A stretch of 64,000 nt of DNA from CAVQFO01 sp963711725 (GCA_963711725.1 CAVQFO010000024.1:1-64000), one strand, 5' to 3'; counted from the stretch's first letter, positions 1-9,450 are shown. Program-made: numbers and translations. Notes: generated by a model from the letters alone, not told the origin.

Positions 1-2
1 GC

Positions 3-1876
3 GATGCCGACGCCGCCATCGAACGCGCCGCCGGCGCCCAATACCTGAAGACGATCGCACTGGTCGCACAGAACGGCTCCATCATTGCCGCGACCGACCC
101 GAGCCAGGAAGGCAATGCGATCTTGGCGTTGCTGCCCGGGCTGGCGCCGCAAACGGTACGGGGGATTCTGGCAGGTTCCGAAATCCATGTGATCGCCCAG
201 CAAGGAGGGCTCGCCAGGTTGGTTTCTTCCCCGTTCGCATGCGCGCCGACCCCCGGGGATTCCTGCCCCGCCGAGTAGCTTGGCTGGTGCTCAGTACGGA
301 TCTCACGGGACTCGCCAAGCACCGCTACTACCAGCTCCTGATCCTGGCTATACCCTACTCGGCGACGCTCATCGCCCTGTGCATCGGCCTGTGGTGGATG
401 TTCCGCCGGCTCCTTTTGCAACGGATACAGCGGCTGAGTTCCGCCACCCGAGCCGTGGCCATGGGGGACTTTTCGGTATCACCGGAAGTCGGGGGACACG
501 ACGAACTCCAGGAGCTGGAAGAGGACTTCCGCCAGATGGCCCGCCGGCTCCAGGACAACACCGACGAACTCCGGTTCCTGGGTCAGCACGACCGCCTTAC
601 CGGCTTGCTCAACCGCCGGGGCCTCCAGGAAGTCCTGGAACGCATCACGCAGCAGGCCGCGCGTCTGCACGAAAGGCACCTGTTACTGTATCTGGACGTG
701 GATCGCTTTCGCGTTCTCAACGACACCCAGGGCCACGCCGCCGGCGACGCCCTTCTTCTGAGCTTCGCGGATTTGCTGCGCGAAACGCTGCCGGAGGCGG
801 ACGCTATCGCCCGCATGGGAGGCGACGAATTCGCCATCATCATCCCTCAGCGCGGCAGCGAAACCCCGGTGGAACGCGCCGAGGCGGTGCGGCAAGCCGC
901 CTCCGCCCTTCGGTTCCAGTGGCAAGGGCAGCGCTTTCATGTGCAAATGAGCATCGGCGTAGCCGCCGTCGACGGCACCGCTCAGGCGGGAAAAGTACTC
1001 AGCGATGCCGACACCGCATGCTATGCCGCCAAGGCCAAGGGGCGCGACCGCATTCAGGTCTGGCGGGACGATGAGCAGGAGTTGCTGCAACACCACGGAC
1101 AGATGCGATGGGTGAGCCGCATCGAGTCCGCCATCGAATCCAACCGCCTGGAGCTGTTCGCGCAACCCCTGCGCCCCCTGCAGACCGTGGAAAACGGCCT
1201 CCATTTCGAGGTGCTGATCCGCATGCGCGACGAGAAAGGCGCCCTGGTGCCGCCCGGCGAGTTCCTGCCCGCCGCGGAACGCTTTCAGCTCTCCGGCCGA
1301 ATCGATCGGTGGGTGATCCAAGAGGCATTCCGGCAACTGCGGGATCTGGGGCCGAAGATACGCGAGGTCGGCACCTGCGCGATCAACCTCTCGGGCCTGA
1401 GTCTGTCCGATGAGACCGTGCTGGCCATCATTCGCGAGGAGTTCGCGAAGAGTCCCGGGATGCGCCCCAATCAGTTCTGTTTCGAGATCACGGAAACCGC
1501 CGCCATCATCAATCTCAATCATGCGATGGCGTTTATCGAGGAACTGCGCGGAATGGATTGCCGCATTGCGTTGGACGATTTCGGCAGCGGCGTCTCCTCG
1601 TTCGGCTACCTCAAGAACCTGCCGGTCGATATCATCAAGATCGACGGCATGTTCGTGCGCGACATGTTGAACACGCCGCTGGACCGAGTCATCGTCCGCT
1701 CCATCAACGATATCGCCCACGAGATGGGCAAACGCACGGTGGCGGAATTCGCGGAATCGGCCGAGGCCATCGCCGCCCTGCGCCGAATGGGCGTGGACTA
1801 TGCCCAGGGCTACGGCATCGCCAAACCCATGCCGTTGGCGCACCTCCTGCGGGACGCGATCCGCGACACCGGCTAA
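3..1876 (+). CDS. Membrane GGDEF-EAL c-di-GMP enzyme, 5' partial, frameshifted
   Basis: A membrane-bound enzyme for making and breaking cyclic di-GMP; its 5' end lies outside the window. From bases 3 to about 220 one frame encodes a periplasmic sensor segment. The protein then continues in another frame (FFPVRMRADPRGFLPRR), so one base appears lost near the T/C runs at about 215-232. A transmembrane helix (LLILAIPYSATLIALCIGLW), a HAMP-like linker, GGDEF and EAL domains follow. The cyclase motif is intact (MGGDEFAII). The EAL part keeps EVL at the EAL position, FEITE, DDFGSG and IKIDG, so both activities are possible. The methionine at 239 is not a credible start because the sensor region continues upstream. 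Which activity dominates cannot be read from sequence. Confidence 0.85.
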   Translation, partial: CRRRHRTRRRRPIPEDDRTGRTERLHHCRDRPEPGRQCDLGVAARAGAANGTGDSGRFRNPCDRPARRARQVGFFPVRMRADPRGFLPRRVAWLVLSTDLTGLAKHRYYQLLILAIPYSATLIALCIGLWWMFRRLLLQRIQRLSSATRAVAMGDFSVSPEVGGHDELQELEEDFRQMARRLQDNTDELRFLGQHDRLTGLLNRRGLQEVLERITQQAARLHERHLLLYLDVDRFRVLNDTQGHAAGDALLLSFADLLRETLPEADAIARMGGDEFAIIIPQRGSETPVERAEAVRQAASALRFQWQGQRFHVQMSIGVAAVDGTAQAGKVLSDADTACYAAKAKGRDRIQVWRDDEQELLQHHGQMRWVSRIESAIESNRLELFAQPLRPLQTVENGLHFEVLIRMRDEKGALVPPGEFLPAAERFQLSGRIDRWVIQEAFRQLRDLGPKIREVGTCAINLSGLSLSDETVLAIIREEFAKSPGMRPNQFCFEITETAAIINLNHAMAFIEELRGMDCRIALDDFGSGVSSFGYLKNLPVDIIKIDGMFVRDMLNTPLDRVIVRSINDIAHEMGKRTVAEFAESAEAIAALRRMGVDYAQGYGIAKPMPLAHLLRDAIRDTG

Positions 1877-1951
1877 AAGAGCCGCCGGGACACCGAGGCC
1901 GAATGGGCCTCCGGCTTGCGCTCCAGAAAAAACACGCTAACCTCCCCAGCC

Positions 1952-2248
1952 ATGATTGAAGACAACGACGAACTGCGCGCCAAAATCAACGCCGAAACCG
2001 GCAAGATCGGCTGGAAGGAACTGGAGCGGCACTTTGCCCGCGGGGTGGTGATTACCGTGGATACGAGCCTGGACCTGGTGGAAGTCGCCGCCCGCTTCGC
2101 CGAGGACGACCGGGCCAAGGTGGAGCGGTGGCTGACCAGCGGCAAGGTCCGGCGGACCACGCCCGAAGACGCTCAGCATTGGGCGGACAACGATCCGGAT
2201 CTGTGGTCCGTGGTGGTGGCGCCTTGGGTGTTGGTGCAGGAAGGTTGA
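1952..2248 (+). CDS. DUF2288 family protein
   Basis: A soluble protein of 98 residues with no known biochemical role. The start at 1952 (MIEDNDELRAKINAETG) is preferred over an in-frame one 36 bases upstream, whose extra residues are basic and uncharacteristic. The core WKELERHFARG and the end DLWSVVVAPWVLVQEG match what I know of DUF2288, a single-domain family of about this length. It lies 75 bp after the GGDEF-EAL gene on the same strand and is followed by a palindromic repeat pair. Confidence 0.7.
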   Translation: MIEDNDELRAKINAETGKIGWKELERHFARGVVITVDTSLDLVEVAARFAEDDRAKVERWLTSGKVRRTTPEDAQHWADNDPDLWSVVVAPWVLVQEG

Positions 2249-2255
2249 ATCGGGA

Positions 2256-2328
2256 GGTTCGCGGCGATGAACGCCGCTCCTACAAGAGGTTCGGAGTTCC
2301 GTAGGAGCGGCGTCCATCGCCGCGAACC
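2256..2328. repeat. REP-like palindromic pair, copy 1
   Basis: Two 28-nt units in opposite orientation. The left (2256-2283) begins GGTTCGCGGCGATGAACG and ends CGCTCCTAC. The right (2301-2328) begins GTAGGAGCGGCG and ends CGCCGCGAACC. Each is itself a stem (GCGGCG/CGCCGC) and the pair forms a larger cruciform. Related copies lie at about 11066, 26302, 34748, 34966 and 53235, always outside genes. No REP-associated transposase is present here. Confidence 0.85.
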
Positions 2329-2336
2329 CACCCCAA

Positions 2337-3763
2337 TCACCCCACCATCTTCCCCGCCATCACCGCCAACCTCAGCAGCGCCTTGTCCACCGCCGCATCC
2401 CAGCGCACCGCCGCATTCAGACGAATACAGTTTTCATACTTCCCCGTCGCGGAAAACAACACGCCGGGCGAGACCGAGATCCCCTCCTCCTTCGCCTGAA
2501 GATGCAACTCGCGGCTATCCACGCCCGCGGGCATCTGCACCCACAACACGAAGCCGCCCGCCGGCCGGCTGACTGCGGTTCCTTCGGGGAAGGCCGTCAG
2601 CACGCGGTCCGTCATGCGCGCCGTCTGCTCCGCATACACTTCCCGCACCCGGCGCAGGTGGCGATCCAGGCCGCCGTGGGCCAGCAGCTCCGCCAGGGCC
2701 AGTTGGGGGATGGTGGGCGTGGCGAAGTTCAGCGTGTACTTGAGGTATTCCACCCGGTCCTGCAACCCTTCCGGGGCCACAAGCCATCCGACCCGCAACC
2801 CCGGGGAGACCAGCTTGCTGGGCGAGCCGCAAAGAAATGCCGTGTCAGCGGCGTCGAATGCCTTCGCCACCGGCGGGCGCGGAATGGCACCGTGCCCCAA
2901 ATCGCCGTAGACGTCGTCCTCGATCAACGGCACATCGAACCGGGTCCAGCAGCGCCAACAGATCGCGTTTGCCCGGCTCGGGCATCAGATAGCCCGTGGG
3001 ATTGCTGAAGTTGGGCACGAGCACGCATGCCTTGACGGACCACTGCTCCAGCGCCAGTTGCAGGGCGGGCAGGCTGATACCGGTGCGCGCGTCGGTGGGA
3101 ATCTCCAGCGCGCGCAGGCCCGAGGCTGTCCAGCACCTGCAGCAGGCCGTAGAAGGTGGGCGATTCCACGGCCACCACGTCGCCCGGCTCGGTGACGGTG
3201 CGCAGCGCCAGCGCAATCGCCTCCTGGGCGCCGCCGGTGATGACCACCCGATCGGGTGAGACGGTGAGCCCGGAATCCGCCAGCCGCCGGGCGACTTCGT
3301 AGCGAAGTTCGGGCACGCCCGGCGGAAACGCATAAGACAGGCTTTCCCACGCCTCGCGCTGCTGGGCGCGGCTGAAGGCCCGGCGCAAAGCCGCCTGAGG
3401 ATAGAAACGGGTATCGGGCACGGCGGCGCCGAATTGCACGATCTCCGGATGGTGGGTGGCGCGCATCAGCTCCAGCGCCAGCGCCTGGCTGGTGACCAGA
3501 TTGGGCCGACGCGGCGGCCGGGATACGGGCAAGCGGTTGCCCGCCGCCTGCGGCCGGGGCTTGACGAAGTAACCCGAGCGCGGGCGGGCCTGCAGCCGGC
3601 CGCCATCTTCCAGGAGTTGGACGGCCGCGATCACCGTGGACACGCTGACCCCGAACTGCGACGCCAGTTTACGCACCCCGGGCAACCGCGTGCCCGGCGG
3701 ATACAAGCCCTCCTCCATGCGCAGCTTCAGCTCATCGGCTACAGCTCGGTAGCGGGTGACCAT
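2337..3763 (-). CDS. MocR/PdxR-type GntR regulator with aminotransferase domain, two frameshifts
   Basis: A transcription factor with an N-terminal GntR winged helix (residues about 10-70, GTRLPGVRKLASQFGVSVST) and a C-terminal fold type I aminotransferase domain that binds PLP as a sensor. Frame breaks at about 3117 and about 2940 split it. Joining the frames restores family sequence: ITGGAQEAIALAL, then VLVPNFSNPTGYLMPEPG, then PLIEDDVYGDLGHG and the PLP-lysine region CGSPSKLVSPGLRVGW. The start at 3763 is chosen because GGAG lies 6-7 nt before it. It is divergent from the class IV transaminase at 3913, its likely target. The breaks look like extra single bases, so the gene is probably intact in the organism. 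Confidence 0.82.
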
Positions 3764-3773
3764 GCGGTTCTCC

Positions 3774-3829
3774 AGTACAGTTGGGCGGCCGTTAATCGGC
3801 ACAGATCAATATTCATACTAACTGTACCG
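3774..3829. promoter_or_regulatory. Candidate MocR operator in the divergent promoter region
   Basis: CAGTACAGTT (3773/3774-3782) and AACTGTACCG (3820-3829) form an inverted repeat matching at 9 of 10 positions, about 37 bp apart. They lie between the MocR regulator start at 3763 and the transaminase gene at 3913. MocR-family regulators usually control a divergent neighbour through paired repeats here. Assignment to this regulator is inference. Confidence 0.45.
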
Positions 3830-3912
3830 ATTCATTTCACTATTCACTACATCTGTTATGGCCTCGGATCATCTCTTAGGGTGATGGGTATCCCAATAAC
3901 AAGGAGTGCCCC

Positions 3913-4794
3913 ATGGAGAAGCCCACCTGCTGGATTGACGGACGCTACTGCGCCGCCGAGGAGGCCCGAGTGTCCGTGCTGGATCACGGGCTGCTTTACG
4001 GCGATGGCGCCTTTGAAGGCATTCGGGTCTATTACGGCCGCGCGTTCTACCTGGCGGCGCATCTACGACGGCTCGCCGATTCCTGCCGGCTGCTGGACTT
4101 GAAGCTGCCGCGCGGAATCGATGAGATCTCGCAAGCCTGCCGCCGTCTGGCCGAAGTCATGGGCGACGGCTATCTGCGCCTGGTGGTCACCCGCGGCGAA
4201 GGCGGCCTGGGTTTGGACCCGCGGCGCTGCATCAAGCCCACTGTGTTCGTCATTGCCGCACCGATCCGGCTGGCCTCCGAGGAGGTCTACGCCGCCGGCG
4301 CCCGGCTGATTACCGCCGGAGTGCGCCGGCTCAGTTCCGACAGCCTGGACGGCCGCGCAAAAACGCTGAACTACCTCAATTCCATTCTCGCCAAGCAGCA
4401 GGCCAATGCCGCCGGCGTGGACGAGGCGCTGTTGCTGAATCATCAGGGAAACGTGGCAGAAGGAACCGCCGACAACCTGTTCATCGTCCGCGGCGGACGC
4501 CTGCTGACTCCGCCACCCACCGATGGCGGGCTGGACGGGATCACCCGGCGGCTGGTGCTGCGGCTGGCCGATGAACTGGCCATGGACGCCGCGGAGGCCC
4601 ATCTGACGCTGTACGACGTGTATACCGCCGAAGAGGCCTTTCTCACGGGAACGGCGGCGGAACTGATCCCCGTGCGTGAAGTGGATGGGCGCGCGATTCA
4701 GGCACCCGGCCCGCACTTCGCAAGTCTCAGCGAGGCCTTCCGGGCCCACGCAAAGGCCGTATGCCGGGACGGTGAAGACGAATTTTCTCTCTGA
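3913..4794 (+). CDS. Class IV aminotransferase (branched-chain / D-amino acid type)
   Basis: A PLP-dependent transaminase of 293 residues, fold type IV, related to IlvE and D-alanine aminotransferase. The N-terminus has SVLDHGLLYGDGAFEGIR, typical of the family. The catalytic lysine is in GRAKTLNYLNSILAK. The motif EGTADNLFIVR and a late TGTAAELIPV complete the cofactor and substrate site. AAGGAG precedes the start by a normal spacing. Class IV enzymes act on branched-chain amino acids, D-amino acids, aromatic amino acids or aminodeoxychorismate, and the sequence alone does not separate these. The divergent MocR regulator suggests inducible control by an amino compound or PLP. Confidence 0.85.
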   Translation: MEKPTCWIDGRYCAAEEARVSVLDHGLLYGDGAFEGIRVYYGRAFYLAAHLRRLADSCRLLDLKLPRGIDEISQACRRLAEVMGDGYLRLVVTRGEGGLGLDPRRCIKPTVFVIAAPIRLASEEVYAAGARLITAGVRRLSSDSLDGRAKTLNYLNSILAKQQANAAGVDEALLLNHQGNVAEGTADNLFIVRGGRLLTPPPTDGGLDGITRRLVLRLADELAMDAAEAHLTLYDVYTAEEAFLTGTAAELIPVREVDGRAIQAPGPHFASLSEAFRAHAKAVCRDGEDEFSL

Positions 4795-4796
4795 CG

Positions 4797-4827
4797 AAAA
4801 AGGCCGGCGCGGGAATCCGCGCCGGCC
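4797..4827 (-). terminator. Rho-independent terminator for the PhaZ7-like gene
   Basis: GGCCGGCGCGG (4802-4812), a GAAT loop and CCGCGCCGGCC (4817-4827) form a perfect 11-bp stem. On the minus strand it is followed by five T residues (4801-4797). It sits between the convergent transaminase and depolymerase genes and may stop both. Confidence 0.8.
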
Positions 4828-4850
4828 TGGACTCGCGATTGGATTTCGCG

Positions 4851-6015
4851 CTATTCCTCGCTAACCGGCCCGTAGTAATACCCACTGGCACAGCTGGTGC
4901 CGGTGCAGCCGGTGGTCAACATGTTGTAGATGATCACGCCGGTGTTGTCGCGGGCACGAAGATGACCCACGCCGTCCGTGTCCCCACCCATGACATTCCA
5001 AGGCATGCCATCGGACCAATCCCAGTCCACGCTGGCCGCGGTGGAACCGGCGCCCACGTTCAACTGTGCCTCCACGTTGGAACTGTGATTGAACAGAGTG
5101 GTCGCAGCGCAGTTGCTGTAGTACACGGCCGTAGCACAGGCGATCTCGTCGTGGTTCATGGCCGTGATGCTGTAGAAGCGCACACCATAATGATTTTGCG
5201 GCGCGTTGCGCATGCCCCAGGTGCTGCTGTTACCGGTCCAGCGGTTGGAGACGTAGGCCCAGCCGTACCAGCCCTCCGGGAAGAAGCCGAAGATATAGCT
5301 GTTGTAGATGTTCTCCGACCCGCACGACGGCGCGTAAGGATTGGCGTAGCCGGTGTAGTAGCAGGAATTGAGCCCGCGCATGCCGCCGGAGATGGACACA
5401 AACCGCTCCACGCTGCCCCACATGTTGCCGTATTTCAGCGCCGCCAAGGTCATGGATACACCCAGCGAGTGGGTAACGATATCCACCTTGGACTTGCCGG
5501 TGTACTGCTTCACCTTGTTGATGAAACTCAGGATGATGTTGTACTTGGACGGCTGGTGATAGTTGAAGCCCGCGGCCAGAGGATCCCGCTCGCTGGAGCT
5601 CAAATAGGTCACTCCGAACAACTCGCAATCCTTATAGCCCGCGCGCCTTGAACTCGTCGTAGATGGAACGCGGGGGCTTGGCGTAGCCCGGAACCTGAGA
5701 GGTGGGCACATCCCAGCTCGGCGCGCTGTCGCCGTTGCCGTGGATGAACACCACCGGCGTATGGGTGGCCGTGCAGTTCGACGCCCCGCCGAACCCACCG
5801 TAGCCGACGCCGGGATTGAAACCTCCGGCATACTGGTTGGAACTGCCATGACAGACCTTGCCGTCATAGCTGCCACAACTCAGCGCCTGGGCCGGCGCGC
5901 TGAACGCCAAACCGGCCCCCGCCACCACAACGGTGGAACCCACGCTGGAAAGCCCCGCAAGCAACGCGGCGGCCACGGACGCAAAGACCGTACTCAGTAG
6001 ACGGTTGCTACTCAT
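4851..6015 (-). CDS. PhaZ7-like secreted polyhydroxybutyrate depolymerase, one frameshift
   Basis: A secreted alpha/beta hydrolase of about 387 residues resembling Paucimonas lemoignei PhaZ7, an extracellular depolymerase for amorphous PHB. From memory of that enzyme, shared stretches include VVFIHGNGD, KARGYKDCELFGVTYLSSSE, SCYYTGYANPYAPSCGS and FGFFPEGWYGWAYVSN. The nucleophile is the Ser of VTHSLGVSM. The triad Asp is probably in NHDEIACATA and the His in GVGHLRARDN. A signal peptide ends near SAPAQA. Start 6015 is chosen for AGGAGGAG about 7 nt upstream. An extra G in the run at 5638-5640 breaks the frame at ARG/YKD; removing it restores one protein. The length fits the PhaZ7 precursor. 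Confidence 0.85.
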
Positions 6016-6389
6016 GAACATCTCCTCCTCGCTCTCTTGGCGTTGTGCTTTTCGCCGGGTCCTGATTCGGCCCGGTCTTGTCAGCCCCATCAGGCTAGAG
6101 AGGAGGCGTCAACGATGTGTCATCGATTCCGCCGCGAAGCGTGGCTTTTCATGTTGCGGTGAACAATTCAAAGGGGGGAAACGAAACATGACTGGAAGCC
6201 CATGTTGGGCTCTGCTTATAATCCATACCTGATGGAAACATCATGCTGGGTCAGGGAAGACTGGTTCCGCCGCGTGTACGCTTGGTCCCAAGCAATTCCC
6301 CGCCCTACTCGCGCTTCTTGCCGCCTCGTATTGCCGGCCTAGGAAGCGAATCCCGAAAACGAACGAACAGAAGAACCCGCGGGGTAACT
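6016..6389. other. Divergent intergenic region, no gene seen
   Basis: These 374 bp separate the PhaZ7-like gene (minus) from the Ser-rich lipoprotein gene (plus). Short open frames here have neither ribosome sites nor recognisable sequence. The only clear signal is a perfect TATAAT at 6217-6222. Confidence 0.5.
6193..6222 (+). promoter_or_regulatory. Possible sigma70 promoter for the lipoprotein gene
   Basis: A perfect -10 hexamer TATAAT at 6217-6222 has only a poor -35 candidate, TGGAAG (6193-6198), 18 bp upstream. It points towards the lipoprotein gene at 6390 and would leave a leader of about 160 nt. Confidence 0.35.
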
Positions 6390-7784
6390 ATGATTACGCG
6401 CAGGAATGCGATCCTCCCAACGATGGTCGCCGTGCTCACCCTGACCTTGACCGGTTGCGGTGGCGGCGGTTCGAGCTCCGATTCCGGAAGCAGTTCCAGT
6501 TCCAGCTCCAGTTCGACCTCGAGTTCCGGGGGAGCCAGTGCAACAGTGACCTACGACATCACCGCCAAGACGAGCAGCGATGTCGGCGTCGTCGCGTTTC
6601 AGGATGGCGCCTCCGGCACCTGGGCAGCCGTTGCGCCCACGTCCTCTTCCACGGACGGCACCACCGGCTTGATCAGCTACACCTACGAACTCACCGTAAC
6701 CGACAGCGACGGCAAGTACGGCGTGGCCGCCGTGTGCAACAAGTCCGGCGGCGGGTACACCGGAGACATGCTCCAGGCAACCGCCGATGAGGTTACTGCG
6801 CGATGGCTTAACTGCTCCGAGAATAGCGCCACCGAATCAGGCTCGTTGTCGAACTACAACGCTTCCACCGATACGCTACACTTTCCTGGCAGGCGACGCA
6901 CGCCAAGCTGCCAACGGGCATGGCGGATTACACGGTCTCCGGTCCGGGCGCACCGGGTTCCTATACGCTGGTTGCTGTGGACAGGAACACCGGGGGTGCG
7001 GCACCCGAACATGGTCATTCAGCGCAATGTCAGTCTGGACTACTCGAACAAGACCCTGCTGATGCTGGACTTTACCGACGAATTCCTGGCGAACGGCGGC
7101 GACTTCACTATTACGGCAACCAACATCCCGTCGAGTTACTACGCCGCCTTCAGCACGTACAGCCTGAGAGTGGACCGCACCAAGGTCGGCTACCTCTACA
7201 CTCAAGGCTCGTCGACGAGCCTAACCTACGCGTCGCTTCCCTCAGCCAAGCTGGGCAGCAACGATCGGTACGAATACAACACGTACGTTGACGACGCCAC
7301 GCACAAGGATCAGCGGTTCGCCTACGGGTACACGCGGAGTCCTGTGGACGCATCCTATCCCACGCCCGCCGCCGCTCCGACACCGAGCATGGGCACCGCC
7401 GGCAACCGACTCAGCTATAGCTTCGACGCCTGGGATTCCGGCGTGTCGGGGCAGGAAACGAACGTTTACCGCTTCCATCTGTTCGACAAGAACAACGATG
7501 GCGAATGGGATGTGCGCCAAACCGCCGCGTGGCTGGGATCGTCGAGCCAGTACACGTATACCTTCCCCGACCTCTCATCGGTGAGTGGCTGGGTGACCAA
7601 GTACACCCCGACCACGCCGTCGGGCAGCGCCACCTACGGCACGGACTACAAGGACTTCTTCGCGGCGGGCACCACGTCCACTACCGGGACCAGCGAATGG
7701 GATCTGGTGGCCGGATACAACAACGGCCTGATGCCCGTAACGGAAGGCACTTGGTACGCCTCGGCGTCGGTGGGACCGTTCTAG
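6390..7784 (+). CDS. Secreted lipoprotein with poly-Ser linker, function unknown, two compensating frameshifts
   Basis: A predicted lipoprotein of about 464 residues. It has a signal sequence with lipobox LTLTGC followed by GGGGSSS and a Ser/Gly linker of about 30 residues, then a long beta-rich region of Ser, Thr and Tyr-rich strands (SLRVDRTKVGYLYTQGSST). I do not recognise the domain. Between about 6886 and 7000 the frame is shifted: another frame there reads SWQATHAKLPTGMADYTVSG and continues into VDRNTG before RHPNMVIQRNVSLDYSN resumes. The second break is at a GGGGG run near 6995. Divergence from the PHB depolymerase hints at a shared extracellular role, but that is only context. Confidence 0.65.
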   Translation: MITRRNAILPTMVAVLTLTLTGCGGGGSSSDSGSSSSSSSSSTSSSGGASATVTYDITAKTSSDVGVVAFQDGASGTWAAVAPTSSSTDGTTGLISYTYELTVTDSDGKYGVAAVCNKSGGGYTGDMLQATADEVTARWLNCSENSATESGSLSNYNASTDTLHFPGRRRTPSCQRAWRITRSPVRAHRVPIRWLLWTGTPGVRHPNMVIQRNVSLDYSNKTLLMLDFTDEFLANGGDFTITATNIPSSYYAAFSTYSLRVDRTKVGYLYTQGSSTSLTYASLPSAKLGSNDRYEYNTYVDDATHKDQRFAYGYTRSPVDASYPTPAAAPTPSMGTAGNRLSYSFDAWDSGVSGQETNVYRFHLFDKNNDGEWDVRQTAAWLGSSSQYTYTFPDLSSVSGWVTKYTPTTPSGSATYGTDYKDFFAAGTTSTTGTSEWDLVAGYNNGLMPVTEGTWYASASVGPF

Positions 7785-7814
7785 GAACGGATCGAGACGA
7801 CCGAAAGACTTGAA

Positions 7815-7853
7815 GGCTCGGGGCCCGCGGAAAACGCCGGCCCCGAGTCTTTT
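7815..7853 (+). terminator. Rho-independent terminator after the lipoprotein gene
   Basis: GGCTCGGGGCC (7815-7825) pairs with GGCCCCGAGTC (7839-7849) through a GC-rich loop, followed by TTTT. It lies between the lipoprotein gene and the convergent emrA. Confidence 0.75.
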
Positions 7854-7862
7854 CAGAATACG

Positions 7863-8950
7863 TCAGCGTCCTGAACCGGCGGCCAAACGCTTCTGCCTCG
7901 CTAGTTCCATCGCCTGCTCGTTCGACAGTCCCTGCTCCCCGGGCACGCCCCAGCGGCTTTTCGTGCAGACCCCGTATCCACCGTCACCTCCGTGCTGGTC
8001 TGCACCCGCAGCGGATAGTCCGAATCGGCATCCACCACCAGAATCCGCACCGGCACCCGCTGCGGAACCTTGACCCAGTTGCCCGTGGCGTTTTCCGGCG
8101 GCAGCAGGGAGAAGGCGGTGCCGCTGGCCGGGTTCACGTTTTCCACGATGCCGTGGAAGGTGCGGTTCGGGTACATGTCCACATTGATTGCGGCGGTCTG
8201 GCCGGGGCGGATGCGGGTGATGGCGGTTTCCTTGTAGTTGGCGTAGACCCAATAGCGATCCGTGCACACCAGCGCGAACTGGGGCTGCCCGGAACCGACC
8301 ACGTCACCTGCATTGAGGCCGACCCCGGACACCTGGCCGGTGCAGGGAGCTTTAACGGTGGTGTGTTGCAGGTCCAGCTTGGCCTGATCCAGTTTGGCCT
8401 GGGCCTGGCGCACCTGCTCGTTTTCCTCGCCCGGCTTGCCGCGTTTGACCTGAGCCTGATGGAGCTTCGCCTCTGCCAGGTGCACCGCGGCCTGCGCGCT
8501 CTGCAATTGGGCCTGGGCGTTATCGAGCTTGGCTTGGGAACCGGCGTGGCGGGCGGCCAGGGTCTTGGCGCGCCGGTACTGGGTGCGGGCGTTCTTCAGC
8601 CGCGCTTTGCGGTCGGCCACGCTGGCCTTGGCGGCGGATACGGCGGCGTCGTCGGCCCGCACCTGCTGCCGTGCCAGAGCGAGCCCGGCTTCCGCGGCCC
8701 GGACCCGGTCTTCGTAAGGGGTACGGTCGATTTGAAACAGCAATTGCCCCTGATCCACCTTGTCCTGGTCGCTCAACGGCACGCTGGCCACGCGCCCGCC
8801 CACCTGGGGCGTGATCTTGACCACGCTGGCCTTGATATAGGCGTCATTGGTAGAGGGGTATTGCAGGCTGTGCTGGTAATACCAGTAGCCTCCGATCGCC
8901 ACGGCCAGCGCGGCGACCACGACAATTCCCCACATCACAATCCGTTTCAT
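7863..8950 (-). CDS. emrA: HlyD/EmrA-family membrane fusion protein, 3' frameshift
   Basis: The periplasmic adaptor of a tripartite drug-efflux pump, linking the EmrB-type transporter to an outer-membrane channel. Start 8950 (MKRIVMWGIVVVAALAV) has AGGAG just upstream and gives one N-terminal anchor helix. The biotinyl-lipoyl half-motif (STNDAYIKASVVKITPQVGG), a coiled-coil hairpin of about 120 residues rich in Ala, Gln and Lys, and the beta-barrel (VWVYANYKETAITRIRPGQ-like) follow. Near 7970-7973 a C4 run appears one base short. Correcting it replaces a junk tail with VCTKSRWGVPGEQGLSNEQ, ending at 7863. It is the last gene of the emrB-marR-emrA operon. Confidence 0.85.
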
Positions 8951-8981
8951 GGCTGCTCCTCTGTCGGATGTACAGCGGTGT

Positions 8982-9432
8982 TCATCGGGCGGATTCAGCC
9001 GCCTGCTTGATGTGACGCAACACCTTGATACACGTCTCCACTTCCGCCGGTGACAGCCCGGCGAGAAGTTCGCCGCGCAGTTCGTCGGCGGTGGCACGGA
9101 TGGGGCGGATGACTTCTTGGGCACGTGCCGTGAGGGTGACCCGTTTGCTGCGCCGGTCCTCGTCCGAAGGGCGGCGCTTCACCCAACCGTCATCCTCCAT
9201 GCGGTCCAGCAGCCCCACCAGAGTGGGACCCTCCACGCCAACCCGCGCGGCGAGATCCTTCTGGCTCAACGGCTCGTGCGCGTTGAACAAGATGAAGCAG
9301 CACCATCCACCGCGCACGGCTCAACCCCATGGGCTGGAGCCGCCGGTCCAGCGCGAACCGCCAGGCCCGGGAGGTGCTACCCAGAAGCTGCCCCAGATTT
9401 TCGCTATGCTCGCTCATACCTTCCCCGTTCAT
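8982..9432 (-). CDS. MarR-family repressor of the Emr pump, one frameshift
   Basis: A winged-helix repressor of about 148 residues, expected to release DNA on binding phenolic or lipophilic drugs. The N-terminal half reads NLGQLLGSTSRAWRFALDRR and ARWMVLLHL; a one-base excess near 9289 shifts the frame, and the rest continues as FNAHEPLSQKDLAARVGVEG with the wing DGWVKRRPSDEDRRSKRV. Joined, this is a complete MarR protein. Two starts are possible, 9432 and 9417 (MSEHSENLG), neither with a strong ribosome site. It lies 18 bp after emrB and 31 bp before emrA, so it is co-transcribed with the pump it probably controls. Confidence 0.82.
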
Positions 9433-9450
9433 CGTCGTCGTTGTCGTTAT

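Noticed and set aside
683..1843. Long open frame antisense to the GGDEF-EAL gene
   Set aside because: It mirrors a well-conserved coding sequence on the other strand, has His/Asp/Gln-rich composition typical of reverse frames in GC-rich DNA, and matches no family.
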